Source of the DNA: Bacillota bacterium
Lineage (GTDB): Bacteria > Bacillota > Bacilli > Paenibacillales > NBRC-103111
Direction: 5' to 3'
Assembly: GCA_023388055.1 (NCBI GenBank)
Contig: JAEWGW010000019.1
Coordinates: 248,001-312,000 of the forward strand
Length of the DNA stretch: 64,000 nucleotides
The translations under genes were made by a program, and so were the position numbers. The notes under the pieces are model-generated. The model had not been told where the DNA came from, searched no databases, and worked only from the letters and a program-made list of their open reading frames with translations. Below are positions 17,392 through 26,873 of the stretch, one piece after another; the first letter of the stretch is position 1, and each line of letters opens with the position of its first letter.

Positions 17392-18240
17392 TTACTTCAA
17401 AATCTGCGTAAAATAATCCAAATTCCGGCTAAGCAAATCACGGCTCCCAGTAACGGCGGTTTCGATGGTATTACGCATCCCTTGGGTGAAAGCAGCCAAA
17501 TCCGACATATCCACACCTTCAAAACGGTTGGTATGTTTGGTGTTTTTCAGGCTGGCCGACAGCTCCTTCTGTTCCTTCAGGTAGGTTTCCGTCCAATCCG
17601 TATGCTGCGGGACCCGCTTGGCAAAGCCGATCAGCATGCTGCCCCAATCCCCTCCGCCCGTAATCGCTTCCTGCAGCTTGGTATAGGTGTCCGGCTCAAA
17701 CCGCTTCATCAGGTCACCGGCGTTGATGTAATCCTCCGGTGCGCCGGCAGGCTTATCGGCAGGTGTGGTATAGGAGGCTTGACCTGTCGCAGGGTCAACG
17801 GTTCTGGTTTTGGCGATAGCAGCAATCTGGTTCATGGTGTCCATAAATTGGCTGCTTTCTTCACCGGTCATATAGTGGTCGGCCATATATTGCGCCTGGG
17901 CCAAACCCGCCTCCAGTAATGCCGCCCGGTCCTCCCCGTCAGAAACGGTGCCGTCGGGTATAAAATTGGATTGGATGATGGTGTATACGGCCTTGCCCAC
18001 CTTCGGGTCCTTGTCCGCCAGCAAGTCGGTCAAGCTGCCGTTGATCTCCGCCGTGCCGTAATACTTGGCAGGCTCATGGGTAATGGCATCCGCCGCCAAT
18101 TGTCTGCCCTCGGGGCTGATGCTCACTGTATCAGTTGGCAAACCAACCAATTGTCCCTTCGATTGACCGACTTCCTGGGACTGTTTGTTGACATGATGCA
18201 GCTTCGGAATGGAAAATGGAGCGCTGTTTGTAATTTCCAA
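17392..18240 (-). CDS. Unknown soluble protein, possibly of the motility regulon
   Basis: The TTG at 18238-18240 is chosen as start because AAAGGAGGAAC lies directly upstream; an extension to 18348 has no such site. The 282-residue protein begins MEITNSAPFSIPK and has no signal peptide or membrane helix. It is rich in helices and contains a segment TVSISPEGRQLAADA that resembles short motifs seen in flagellar anti-sigma and related export proteins; this resemblance is weak. It is divergent from a chemoreceptor gene, and both have sigma-D-like promoter elements. No family was recognised. Confidence 0.6.
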   Translation of the reverse strand: MEITNSAPFSIPKLHHVNKQSQEVGQSKGQLVGLPTDTVSISPEGRQLAADAITHEPAKYYGTAEINGSLTDLLADKDPKVGKAVYTIIQSNFIPDGTVSDGEDRAALLEAGLAQAQYMADHYMTGEESSQFMDTMNQIAAIAKTRTVDPATGQASYTTPADKPAGAPEDYINAGDLMKRFEPDTYTKLQEAITGGGDWGSMLIGFAKRVPQHTDWTETYLKEQKELSASLKNTKHTNRFEGVDMSDLAAFTQGMRNTIETAVTGSRDLLSRNLDYFTQILK

Positions 18241-18278
18241 GATTGTTCCTCCTTTCGATTTAACCTTTCCCTTTATTA

Positions 18279-18304
18279 TTATCGGAAATTTTTCCAGATT
18301 TTTA
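18279..18304 (-). promoter_or_regulatory. Sigma-D-like promoter for the gene at 17392
   Basis: Read on the minus strand, TAAA (18301-18304), 14 bases and TCCGATAA (18279-18286) resemble the sigma-D consensus TAAA-N15-GCCGATAT (6 of 8 at the -10 element). Confidence 0.45.
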
Positions 18305-18378
18305 AGTCCTTGTACAAACAAGTGGGAATTCTTTGCAGTTGTCGGCATTCAGCGGAACCGGCTGTTTGCCGTGGGATC

Positions 18379-18406
18379 TAATATATTGGAATCATTCTTC
18401 CGATAT
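18379..18406 (+). promoter_or_regulatory. Sigma-D-like promoter for the chemoreceptor gene
   Basis: TAAT (18379-18382), 16 bases and TCCGATAT (18399-18406) resemble the sigma-D consensus, with 7 of 8 at the -10 element. It lies about 25 bases ahead of the ribosome site. Confidence 0.5.
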
Positions 18407-18445
18407 ATTTCAGGCACCGTAATTGTATGTGGAGGCCTGATGATC

Positions 18446-20188
18446 ATGACAAAATTGCTTTCCATTAGAGTCCGACTGATTCTGCTGCTTCTGATTCCCT
18501 CTCTAATGTACGTACTCACCAGCTTCTACCTGCTGAATCAAAACAAACACGATATCGGCAGCCTGTCCACGTCCCTGTATGAGGTGACCAATAAAAGCAC
18601 CTCGCTGGTGCTGAATGCCGACCGGGATATGTATCAGGCTCTTACCGCCTACCAGCTGCTGGTCTCCGGCTCATTAAGCGCCGCTGAACGCACCCGGGAG
18701 CTGGAAGCGCTGCAGGAGAATATTGATCAGACCAATGACCGGATCAAGCAGGCAGCCGAGATTATGGCCAGCCATAACCTTTTGGGAGAGAGCCACAGCA
18801 GCACTAACCAGTCTGTGGAGCAAAATTTAGCCGGTTTTCATACCCAATTTGATCAATGGGCCCAAACGGCAAGCAGCGTGGTTCAATCCGCCCGGCTTCA
18901 AAGCGGGGCGATCAATGACGCCAAACATCTGGCGGTTTTCGAGGAAGGCCGTGGGCGGCTGAATGAGATTGGTGAAATTCTCGACGGATATGCCCAGACC
19001 AGCATTACCAGCATCCGGGAAAATAATGAAGAGACGGCCCGTACGGTCTATATCTGCGTCGGGATTATCGTGGTTATTCTCCTGGGGGCAGGCCTGGGTG
19101 TAATCCGGCATATCATGACCACCATCCGCAGAATTGCCGCTGTTACCCGGAATGTGGCCGCAGGAGATCTCCGCCATGAAGCGAGAAGCCGGTATGCCCG
19201 CGACGAGCTGGGCCAGATCAACCAATCGGTGGATGCCATGGCGGTGAAGATGAAGGAGCTTATCGGCGTAATCGCAACCAACACCCAGTTTGTACAGGAT
19301 GCGTCCACTGAATTGTCCAGTTCCTCTAAGGAATCCGCCGCCGCTGCGGAGCATGTGGCTGCCAACATCCAGGAGATGACGGAGGATGTGGAGACACAAA
19401 CCAGAAGCAGTGCGGAAACCAGCAAGGTTGTGGAGGAAATGTCCGTAGGCATCCAGCGGGTGGCCGAAAATGCCAGCGTCATGGCGGAGCAATCCTCCCT
19501 GACCTCCCATCATGCCCAAACCGGCACCCAGCTCTTGGAGCAGCTTCAGCTTCAGATCGGCAATATCCTGGGGGCGGTGAACCAGCTGTCGGACAGCGTG
19601 CTGGCCTTGTCCCGCAAGTCCGATCAGATCGGCGAGATAGCAGACAGCATTACCACCTTCGCCAACCAGACGAATCTGCTGTCCCTGAATGCCTCCATAG
19701 AAGCTGCACGGGCCGGCGAGCACGGAAGAGGGTTCAGCGTAGTTGCCAACGAAATCCGCAAGCTGGCCAGTCAATCCATTGAATCCGCCGACGGCATCAA
19801 CGGGCTGATTCAGGAAACCCGCCAGGAGATCGGCCGTGTCTCCCACGCCATGGGCACCACCAAGGATGAAGCGGGAGCAGGCTCCCGGATGATGCAGGAG
19901 GTCAGCGCCAGCTTTCTTACCATTCTGCAGTCCGTCCAGGAAATGGTGGAGCAAATCCACGAAACCTCTGCCATAGCCCAAGAGATGTCGGCCAGCTCTG
20001 AGGAAATCTCCGCTACCATGGAAACCTCCGTGACCGGCTCCGGCCATATCCTGATGAAGTCCCAGGGGGTGGCCGCTGCTACAGAGGAGCAGCTGGCTAT
20101 GATGGAGAATATTGCAGCCTCCTCCGAGGAGCTGATGGCCGTAGTCAAGGTCCTGAACGATTCCGTCGCTTACTTCAAAACCGCCTAA
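18446..20188 (+). CDS. Methyl-accepting chemotaxis protein
   Basis: The start is taken at the ATG of 18446 (MTKLLSIRVRLILL), 10 bases after GGAGG; the ATG at 18440 is equally in frame. A longer frame would overlap the divergent gene. The 580-residue receptor has a first helix at residues 8-28, a helical extracellular sensor domain, a second helix near 200-220, a HAMP domain, and a signalling domain with a hairpin tip EIADSITTFANQTNLLSLNA and GRGFSVVANEIRKLA. It relays ligand signals to CheA/CheW. Ligand unknown. Confidence 0.88.
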   Translation: MTKLLSIRVRLILLLLIPSLMYVLTSFYLLNQNKHDIGSLSTSLYEVTNKSTSLVLNADRDMYQALTAYQLLVSGSLSAAERTRELEALQENIDQTNDRIKQAAEIMASHNLLGESHSSTNQSVEQNLAGFHTQFDQWAQTASSVVQSARLQSGAINDAKHLAVFEEGRGRLNEIGEILDGYAQTSITSIRENNEETARTVYICVGIIVVILLGAGLGVIRHIMTTIRRIAAVTRNVAAGDLRHEARSRYARDELGQINQSVDAMAVKMKELIGVIATNTQFVQDASTELSSSSKESAAAAEHVAANIQEMTEDVETQTRSSAETSKVVEEMSVGIQRVAENASVMAEQSSLTSHHAQTGTQLLEQLQLQIGNILGAVNQLSDSVLALSRKSDQIGEIADSITTFANQTNLLSLNASIEAARAGEHGRGFSVVANEIRKLASQSIESADGINGLIQETRQEIGRVSHAMGTTKDEAGAGSRMMQEVSASFLTILQSVQEMVEQIHETSAIAQEMSASSEEISATMETSVTGSGHILMKSQGVAAATEEQLAMMENIAASSEELMAVVKVLNDSVAYFKTA

Positions 20189-20197
20189 TTTGAGAAT

Positions 20198-20233
20198 CCG
20201 CATCGAAACCTCAGCTTCCGGTGCGGTTTTTTT
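20198..20233 (+). terminator. Terminator of the chemoreceptor gene
   Basis: CCGCATCG and CGGTGCGG pair imperfectly and are followed by seven Ts. Confidence 0.65.
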
Positions 20234-20354
20234 ATTTGCCCTATTGCCCTATTTGCCCAAAAGGGCATGCCCTTCCGGACGTTATCCCATCCGTAGCCGC
20301 AGGTTATGATGGAAAACAGATAAACAGATTTACACATACGGAGGGATAGGACAG

Positions 20355-22562
20355 ATGGCAAACTTTTTGTGCAAATTGGGGAAATGGGCGTTCCGTCGGC
20401 GCAAGACGGTGATAACCGGAACGGCAGCCGCTCTGGTCCTGGCTTTGGTCATCGGGGGACTGATGGGCTCCGCGTTCAGTGCGGAGATGTCCATTCCCGG
20501 GACGAAGTCGGAAAAAGCGATGCAGGTGCTGTCAGAAGCGTTCCAGACCGGCGGGGAGCATGGCACCATTCAAGTCATTTACAAAGCGCCTGAGCAGGAA
20601 ACCCTGGAGTCCGGATCCATCCGGCAGCTGATCCGGCAGGTTGAGGAGGATATCCGGAAGGATGAGGCGGTGGCGTCCGTCATCACCCTTTTCGACGCCC
20701 ATACCGTTAGCCCGGATAAACGGATCGGTTATTCCACGGTTACGTACAAAGCGGCCGCAGAGGAGGTTGCCCGGGCTTCTGTGGACCATGTAAAGGCCAG
20801 CATTGAAGCGGCCCGGGAGCAGGGCCTGCAGACGGAGCTGGGCGGAACGGTGACCCTCACCGAAATCGGAGTAGGCGGATTATCCGAGGGTGTGGGGATT
20901 GTGATTGCCTTTGTGATTCTGATGATTACCTTCGGCTCCTTCCTGGCTGCGGGCATTCCCATTCTTACCGCCGTGACGGGACTGGGCATCGGCATTATGC
21001 TGATTCTCATCGGGTCCCATTATTGGAATATCCCTACCTTCTCCCTGTCGCTGGCCAGCATGCTGGGTTTGGCGGTGGGTATTGATTACGGGTTGTTCAT
21101 CATTTCCCGGTACAGACAAAATCTGCGGGAAGGACAAAGCCCCGAGGAAGCCATGGGTTTGGCCAATGCTACTGCAGGCAGCGCTGTTGTATTCGCCGGG
21201 GTAACGGTGATGATCGCCCTGATCGGTTTTACCTTTACCGGCATTCCGTTTCTGGGAGCCATGGGGTTGAGCGCTGCCGTAACCGTACTGATCGCCGTGC
21301 TGCTTTCGGTCATTTCGCTGCCTGCACTGCTGGGTTTTACGGGCAAGCTCTTCCAGCCGAAGAAGCCTCAAGCCGTAAGCAGTCTCCAGGCTAAAAAGAA
21401 CAAGGAATCTAATGCCTGGGGCCGCTTTGTCACCAAATATCCGCTGCCTGTGCTGGTGGCATGTGTCCTGCTTTTGGGATTTGTCAGCCTGCCTGCCACT
21501 CATATGCATCTGGGGCTGCCGGATAACGGCACCAAGTCCACGGATACAACCGAACGCCGGGGGTATGATCTGTTGTCGGAGGGTTTCGGCCCCGGGATGA
21601 ACGGCCCCCTTGTCATTGTAGCCAAGGCTGAAACCACGGATAATGCCGCGGCAGCCATTGCGGATGCCACCAAAAACCTGTCCAAACTCCCGAATGTGGC
21701 TGCTGTCACCCCTCCGCAGATGAATCTGGCGGGAGATACGGCGCTGCTGACGGTGATGCCGGGAACCGGTCCGCAGGATGTGAAAACCGCCGATCTGGTG
21801 AAGCTGATCCGTTTGCAGGCGGAGGTCAATCAGCCGGATACGAAGGTGGAGCTGATGGTTACCGGAGCGACAGCCGTCAATATTGATATTTCCGATATGC
21901 TGAACAGCGCCCTGCCCAAGTTTGCCCTGTTTATTGTAGGGCTTGCCTTTGTGCTTCTGACCATGGTATTCCGTTCCGTGCTGATTCCCGTCAAAGCGGT
22001 GTTGGGTTATCTGCTTACCTTAACGTCTACGCTGGGTTTTGTCGTGTTTGTGGTCCAAGACGGACATATGGCCGGGTTCTTCGGAATTTCCGATCCGACG
22101 CCGGTGTTGAACTTCCTGCCTGTTCTTGTAGCGGGCATCCTGTTTGGCCTGGCTATGGATTATGAGGTGTTCCTGGTCAGCGGAATGCGGGAGAAATACG
22201 CACGGGATGGCAGCCCCCGCGGCGCCATCTGGCACGGGATGAAAACCAGCGGCAGCATCGTTCTGGCGGCGGGTCTCATCATGATCTCCGTGTTCGCCAG
22301 CTTTATCTTCGATGAGGATACCATCGTCAAGTCCATGGGATTGGCGCTTGCCTTCGGGGTGCTGTTCGATGCCCTGATCGTGCGTCTGACCCTTGTCCCT
22401 GCGGCGATGGCGCTGTTGGGCAAGTCGGCCTGGTACATGCCCCAATGGCTGAACCGGATTCTGCCGAGAATCGATGTGGAGGGGGAGGACTTCCACCGGC
22501 CAAACCAGGCGGAGAAGACCGGAAGGATCGGCATCCCTGCAATTAAAAGTCAAAACGGTTGA
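20355..22562 (+). CDS. MMPL/RND-family transporter (YdfJ-like)
   Basis: A 735-residue polytopic protein built from two repeats, each with one helix, a large extracellular loop and five further helices. The first helix is at about residues 18-40. The family core GIDYGLFIISRYR (about residue 237) and its counterpart AMDYEVFLVSGMREKY are both present. The MMPL branch exports lipids, siderophores or drugs by proton motive force. The start has GGAGGGA. It lies between two terminators, so it is monocistronic, and the next genes form a two-component system that could control it. Confidence 0.85.
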   Translation: MANFLCKLGKWAFRRRKTVITGTAAALVLALVIGGLMGSAFSAEMSIPGTKSEKAMQVLSEAFQTGGEHGTIQVIYKAPEQETLESGSIRQLIRQVEEDIRKDEAVASVITLFDAHTVSPDKRIGYSTVTYKAAAEEVARASVDHVKASIEAAREQGLQTELGGTVTLTEIGVGGLSEGVGIVIAFVILMITFGSFLAAGIPILTAVTGLGIGIMLILIGSHYWNIPTFSLSLASMLGLAVGIDYGLFIISRYRQNLREGQSPEEAMGLANATAGSAVVFAGVTVMIALIGFTFTGIPFLGAMGLSAAVTVLIAVLLSVISLPALLGFTGKLFQPKKPQAVSSLQAKKNKESNAWGRFVTKYPLPVLVACVLLLGFVSLPATHMHLGLPDNGTKSTDTTERRGYDLLSEGFGPGMNGPLVIVAKAETTDNAAAAIADATKNLSKLPNVAAVTPPQMNLAGDTALLTVMPGTGPQDVKTADLVKLIRLQAEVNQPDTKVELMVTGATAVNIDISDMLNSALPKFALFIVGLAFVLLTMVFRSVLIPVKAVLGYLLTLTSTLGFVVFVVQDGHMAGFFGISDPTPVLNFLPVLVAGILFGLAMDYEVFLVSGMREKYARDGSPRGAIWHGMKTSGSIVLAAGLIMISVFASFIFDEDTIVKSMGLALAFGVLFDALIVRLTLVPAAMALLGKSAWYMPQWLNRILPRIDVEGEDFHRPNQAEKTGRIGIPAIKSQNG

Positions 22563-22587
22563 TCAGCCCCTCCGCAGCTCTTCGGAC

Positions 22588-22615
22588 AGCCGCTCTATAG
22601 GGAGCGGCTGTTTTT
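22588..22615 (+). terminator. Terminator of the MMPL gene
   Basis: AGCCGCTC-tatagg-GAGCGGCT followed by GTTTTT. Confidence 0.75.
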
Positions 22616-22709
22616 CATGAGGCTGCGTCCCTTCCGCAGTGGGGAATCGGCATGCCTATTTTCCCAAGAGGAGGATGGGCCTTATAATGGGAGGAGGAGG
22701 GATTGAGCC

Positions 22710-23906
22710 TTGAATAAAAAAGCCCCAGGTCTGGAAACGATCCATGATCTGTTCGCTACCAGACTTCCGATATTGATTTGGGTATCCATGGTTTATGTGG
22801 GAACGGTTATTCTGCAATTTCTGAATGAACCCCTGATTTTGCAGGCTTGTGTATTTACCGGTTTGTTTACGGTTCATGTTTTGCTGCATTGGAATGTATA
22901 CCGGATCACCCCGAAGCAATACTGGTTTTATTTTTCCATCCAGGCTGTGCTGATCTATCTGTGCGCCATTCTGATGCCGGGAGGCTACCAGGTGGTGCTC
23001 ATTGGGCTGCTCCCGGTTATGATTGCTCAGAGCTTAGGCTTTTCTTTCCGGATCAAACGGATTCTGTTTGTTTCCGTCATCAGCCTGTTCCTCTTCTTCG
23101 ATGCGGCCTTGACCATCCATGATACAGGCGAGCTGCTTGTATTTTTACCGCTTTTTGCGTTGATGCTGATTATCGTCATTGCGTACGGGATCTTATTCTT
23201 CCGCCAGGTTCAGGAGCGGCTGCGAATCCAGAACTTCCTGCATGAGCTTGAAGAGGCCCATTCCAAGGTGGAGGAGCTGACCCTGTCCAATGAACGTCAA
23301 CGGATGGCCCGGGATCTCCATGATACGCTGGCACAGGGAGTGGCGGGGATGATCATGCAGCTGGAGGCTGCGGATGCACACATGACCCAGGGCAATGGGG
23401 AGCGGGCCCAGGGGATTGTCAGGCAAACCCAGCAGCAGGCGCGCCGGACGTTGGCCGAGGCACGGAGAGCGATTGATGATTTGCGGCGCAAATCCGGACC
23501 CGATGTGGATTTCCGGGAAGCCGTGGCGGAGGAGGTGCGCCATTTCCGTGAGGCAACCGGCATTCCGGTTGAGGCGGAGGTGAAGCTCAGCCGGCCGTTA
23601 TCCGGACTTGTGATGGAGCACAGCCTGCATATGGTGAGAGAGGGCTTCACCAACATTGCCCGCCATGCCAGGGCCAGTGAGGTCCGGCTGGGGCTGTCCG
23701 ACCGGAATGGTTTGCTGCAGATTGAAATGACGGACAACGGCAGAGGCTTTCAGGCGGCGGACATCGGCAGGGACCCGGGCCACTACGGCCTGTTGGGCAT
23801 ACGGGAGCGGGCCAGGCTGATGGGCGGGGACATGACGGTGTCCAGCACAGGAAAAGGAACGGAGATGCGGGTCACCATACCATTGGATGAAAGTGAGAAG
23901 CCATGA
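22710..23906 (+). CDS. NarL-type sensor histidine kinase
   Basis: The TTG at 22710 follows GGAGGAGGG. The 398-residue protein has about six N-terminal membrane helices (roughly residues 15-160), a coiled linker, a HisKA_3 domain with the phospho-acceptor in RQRMARDLHDTLAQG (about residue 200), and a HATPase domain with DNGRGF and HYGLLGIRERA. No large extracellular loop is visible, so it probably senses a signal in or at the membrane, as LiaS or DesK do. Its stop overlaps the regulator start (ATGA). Confidence 0.87.
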   Translation: MNKKAPGLETIHDLFATRLPILIWVSMVYVGTVILQFLNEPLILQACVFTGLFTVHVLLHWNVYRITPKQYWFYFSIQAVLIYLCAILMPGGYQVVLIGLLPVMIAQSLGFSFRIKRILFVSVISLFLFFDAALTIHDTGELLVFLPLFALMLIIVIAYGILFFRQVQERLRIQNFLHELEEAHSKVEELTLSNERQRMARDLHDTLAQGVAGMIMQLEAADAHMTQGNGERAQGIVRQTQQQARRTLAEARRAIDDLRRKSGPDVDFREAVAEEVRHFREATGIPVEAEVKLSRPLSGLVMEHSLHMVREGFTNIARHARASEVRLGLSDRNGLLQIEMTDNGRGFQAADIGRDPGHYGLLGIRERARLMGGDMTVSSTGKGTEMRVTIPLDESEKP

Positions 23907-24559
23907 GCCTTTATAATATTTTGATTGTGGATGACCATTTTGTGGTCAGGGAAGGTCTGAAGCTGATTTTGGAAACGGGGGAGCAGTTCCGTGTGGCAGG
24001 CGAAGCGGAGAATGGCCAGCAGGCCCTGGACCTGGTGGAAACCGTCAAGCCGGATGTGATCCTGATGGACCTGAACATGCCGGTGATGTCCGGCCTGCAG
24101 GCTATGGAGGAGCTGAAACGGAGGAATAATCCCACGCCGGTGATTATCCTGACCACTTATAACGAGGACGAGCTCATGATCAAGGGTTTGGCGCTGGGAG
24201 CCAAAGGGTACCTGCTGAAGGATACCGGACGGGAGAATCTGTTCCGGAATATCGAGTCGGCTGTACGCGGGGAGACGCTGCTGTCGGCAGATATTATGGA
24301 GCGGGTGATGAATGCCCGGATGCAGCAGAAGGAGGCGGCCAAACCCGCTGCGTCAGGCGGGGGGCCCCTCAGCGAGAGGGAAACCTACATCCTCCAATGT
24401 GTGGCCCGGGGGTTTAAAAGCAAGGAAATCGCCTATGAGCTGGGGATTGCCGAACGGACGGTAAAGGCCCATCTAACCAGCATTTACAACAAGCTGGGGG
24501 TGGATTCCCGGCCGCAGGCGGTGGCCCTGGCGCTGGAGCGAGGAATCTTACAGAATTAA
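23903..24559 (+). CDS. NarL/LuxR-type response regulator
   Basis: A 218-residue regulator. The receiver domain (1-120) has the acidic pair at VDDH and the phospho-acceptor in DVILMDLNMPVMSG. The C-terminal LuxR-type helix-turn-helix (about 150-215) reads LSERETYILQCVARGFKSKE. It is cotranscribed with the kinase at 22710. Target genes are not clear; the preceding MMPL exporter is a reasonable candidate. A strong terminator follows. Confidence 0.88.
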   Translation: MSLYNILIVDDHFVVREGLKLILETGEQFRVAGEAENGQQALDLVETVKPDVILMDLNMPVMSGLQAMEELKRRNNPTPVIILTTYNEDELMIKGLALGAKGYLLKDTGRENLFRNIESAVRGETLLSADIMERVMNARMQQKEAAKPAASGGGPLSERETYILQCVARGFKSKEIAYELGIAERTVKAHLTSIYNKLGVDSRPQAVALALERGILQN

Positions 24560-24564
24560 ACCGG

Positions 24565-24593
24565 AAGCAGCCTGCCGCGGGCTGCTTTTTTTC
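24565..24593 (+). terminator. Terminator of the two-component operon
   Basis: AGCAGCC-tgccgc-GGGCTGCT followed by a T run. Confidence 0.75.
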
Positions 24594-24610
24594 TTGGCTT
24601 CATTTTCCTC

Positions 24611-24656
24611 TTGCATACGAATATGCGTTCGTGTATATAATAAGAACATACATTCT
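24611..24656 (+). promoter_or_regulatory. LexA (SOS) boxes in the polymerase promoter
   Basis: CGAATATGCGTTCG (24618-24631) matches the bacillar LexA box CGAACRNRYGTTYG at all but one position and lies between TTGCAT (24611) and the TATATAAT region (24634-24641). A second, weaker copy AGAACATACATTCT lies at 24643-24656. Confidence 0.7.
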
Positions 24657-24735
24657 CTAGGGTCAAGCGGGTTTGAAGACAGACCCTACACGAAGCAGAA
24701 GCCGCATTGCGGAAATTGGGGAGGCGAACATCATT

Positions 24736-26004
24736 GTGCAGCAAGCAGCAGGAGACCGCACCATATTCCTCATTGACGCCCAATCCTTCTATGCCAGCGT
24801 GGAAAAGACGGGAAGGCCCGAGCTGGCCGGCCGCCCGGTAGCCATCGGCGATCCCGACCGGCCGTCAGGGATTATTCTCGCCGCATGCCCCGTCGCCAAG
24901 AAGAAGGGGGTGACCACGGCGGAGCGGATCAATCAGGCCCGGAGCAAATGCCCTGAGCTGGTGGTGATCCGTCCCCGGATGCACCGGTACATTCAGGTAT
25001 CCCTGTTGCTCACCGGGATTTTCGAATGCTACACGGACCAGGTGGAGCCGTATTCCATCGATGAGCAGTTTCTTGATGTGACGGGCTCCTTGGCCCTGTT
25101 CGGCTCCGCCGAGTCCCTGGCCCGGGAGATCCAGACCCGCATTGTGCTGTCCACGGGCGTGTGGTGCCGGGTGGGCATCGGCCCGACGAAGATTCTGGCC
25201 AAGATGGCCACGGACAATTTCGCCAAGCGTAACCCTGCAGGGCTGTTCCGGCTGGATGCCGCCAATCTGGAGGAGGCGCTGTGGCCCCTGCCGGTCCACC
25301 ATATGTTTATGACCGCCTCCCGGATGACCCGGCATTTTATGCGGATGGGCCTTCCTTTGATCGGGGACATCGCCCGGCTGGAGCTGGCGGACTTCAAACG
25401 CCGGCTGCGCAGTGAAATGGGCAAACAAAGCGACATCCAGACGGAGTATTATTGGCAGACGGCCAGGGGCATTGATCCGAGCCCCGTAGTGTCCAGCATC
25501 CGCAAGCCGCTGAAGGCCATCAGCCACGGAAAGGCGCTGCGGGCCAGCCTCTACAAGAACCGGGAGGATATCGAGGTGGTGCTGCTGGAGCTGGTTGTGG
25601 AGGTCTGCCGCAGAGCCCGGCGGCATGGCCAGATGGGCCGGGTCATCGTGGTGGGCGCGGTGGAGACGGACGGGGAGCGCAACGGCGGCTTCCAGCGGCA
25701 GATGACGCTGCCCCAGCCCACCTCGCTGACCCACGAGACGGCGGAGGCGGTGCTGGCGCTGTTCCGGCGCCATTGGGGCGGTTTGCCGGTGACGCGGCTC
25801 ATGGTGATGCTTACGGACCTGACGCCGGATGATACGGATCAATTAACGCTGTTCACCGACCGCACCCGCCAGTACCGGCTGGAGCAGACGCTGGACTCCA
25901 TCAAGGACCAATACGGCAGCGCCTCCATTGTGCGGGCCTCCTCCTTCCTGGACAGCGGAGTCGCCAAGGAACGGGCGGAGCAGATCGGGGGGCATTACCG
26001 ATGA
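24736..26004 (+). CDS. uvrX: Y-family DNA polymerase (UvrX/YqjW-like), SOS-controlled
   Basis: A GTG at 24736 is favoured because GGGGAGG lies 11 bases upstream and the resulting 422 residues fit the UvrX/YqjW length; a TTG at 24673 is in frame. The catalytic palm shows FLIDAQSFYASVE (first acidic site) and YSIDEQFLD (the second site, usually SIDE). Little-finger sequence follows. These enzymes copy damaged DNA with low fidelity. LexA boxes precede it, and a small gene overlaps its end by 4 bases, as YolD-type genes do beside uvrX in Bacillus. Confidence 0.85.
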   Translation: MQQAAGDRTIFLIDAQSFYASVEKTGRPELAGRPVAIGDPDRPSGIILAACPVAKKKGVTTAERINQARSKCPELVVIRPRMHRYIQVSLLLTGIFECYTDQVEPYSIDEQFLDVTGSLALFGSAESLAREIQTRIVLSTGVWCRVGIGPTKILAKMATDNFAKRNPAGLFRLDAANLEEALWPLPVHHMFMTASRMTRHFMRMGLPLIGDIARLELADFKRRLRSEMGKQSDIQTEYYWQTARGIDPSPVVSSIRKPLKAISHGKALRASLYKNREDIEVVLLELVVEVCRRARRHGQMGRVIVVGAVETDGERNGGFQRQMTLPQPTSLTHETAEAVLALFRRHWGGLPVTRLMVMLTDLTPDDTDQLTLFTDRTRQYRLEQTLDSIKDQYGSASIVRASSFLDSGVAKERAEQIGGHYR

Positions 26005-26471
26005 GCAGGCTGGACGGAAATGAAAGGTGGAATTCGAAAATGCTGTTGACCGAGCATCAGGAGCAGTATGACCGGCGCCATGAGCCGGCGGGGACCCGGC
26101 CTACCGCCGAGGAGTTTACCCTTGTGCGGGATTCGGTGGTGCTGAAGAACATGCAGATTATGGTGGAGCGCAGCCTGGAGGAGATCGGCCTGTCCTCCCA
26201 CCTCTTCAAGAAGCTGTACACCGCCGTCACCCAACTGGTGATGAACCGGATCAGCCGGGAGCTGTATACGCTGCAGCGGGAGATGAAGAAGCGGAACCTG
26301 AAGATGACCACCGACGAGCAGGCGGACAACGTGCTGTATTACCGCTTCATCTGCCGGGGCTACGAGGACCGCTTCGGCATCATGCGGGAGGCATTGAAGG
26401 CGGAAATGAGCCTCCGGCTGAGCGCCATGGTGTCCGAGCTGCTGGGGGAGTTTAAGAATAAGGCGAATTGA
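26001..26471 (+). CDS. Small helical protein of the SOS polymerase operon (YolD position)
   Basis: A 156-residue protein, overlapping the polymerase stop by 4 bases. Residues 8-20 (ERWNSKMLLTEHQ) resemble the N-terminal motif of YolD-like proteins, which pair with UvrX-type polymerases. The rest is rich in arginine, glutamate and leucine and is probably helical (LEEIGLSSHLFKKLYTAVTQ). The assignment rests on position and a short motif, so it is tentative. It has no membrane segment. After its stop the base composition falls sharply. Confidence 0.6.
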   Translation: MSRLDGNERWNSKMLLTEHQEQYDRRHEPAGTRPTAEEFTLVRDSVVLKNMQIMVERSLEEIGLSSHLFKKLYTAVTQLVMNRISRELYTLQREMKKRNLKMTTDEQADNVLYYRFICRGYEDRFGIMREALKAEMSLRLSAMVSELLGEFKNKAN

Positions 26472-26539
26472 TATAGGCTGCACCGGGCTCCATTCGCGGG
26501 AATGGGGCTTTTGGGTGGAGATCGAGAGATGGAGGGAAT

Positions 26540-26873
26540 ATGTCGCCAATAATGGAATTTTATGTGCACAGTCTTTACTTGCTTCTGGTACACTTTTGTT
26601 ACCAGGTACATCCACTTGCTGTCTGCTTCTGAGCTTTCTCCTAATTACATACTTATCGTACCAATTTGCTCCTTCTGTACTTAAAGGAAGCTTGAGTCCA
26701 GAGGCTACTAGCTTTAAAAACTCTGCACGACTAACATTTTCCTCTGGCTTGAAAGTACCGTCCTCAATCCGTCCACATAACCGTCTTTCACAGCATTCAA
26801 AATCGATTGTTCCGCCCAACGACCTTTTAAGTCTTTTGCAATCAACATATTGCCATAATTATGTATTATCGAT
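26540..26873 (-). pseudogene. Decayed S-layer-homology (SLH) domain gene remnant
   Basis: Read on the minus strand, one frame gives LKGRWAEQSILNAVKDGYVDG and the next frame continues EDGTFKPEENVSRAEFLKLV, the two halves of one SLH domain. A one-base loss near the GGATTGAGG sequence (about 26765) would explain the shift. Further on, WYDKYV and a later segment in a third frame (MYLVTKVYQKQ) suggest a second SLH unit with another shift. No intact start is visible. It is an AT-rich fragment of a cell-surface protein gene. Confidence 0.65.

Noticed and set aside
18108..18150. FlgM-like segment in the unknown protein at 17392
   Set aside because: Only a short stretch resembles flagellar anti-sigma or hook proteins; it is too little to name a family.
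18827..20203. 458-codon open frame on the minus strand inside the chemoreceptor gene
   Set aside because: It is a mirror of the plus-strand coding pattern, with histidine- and glycine-rich low-quality sequence and no ribosome site.
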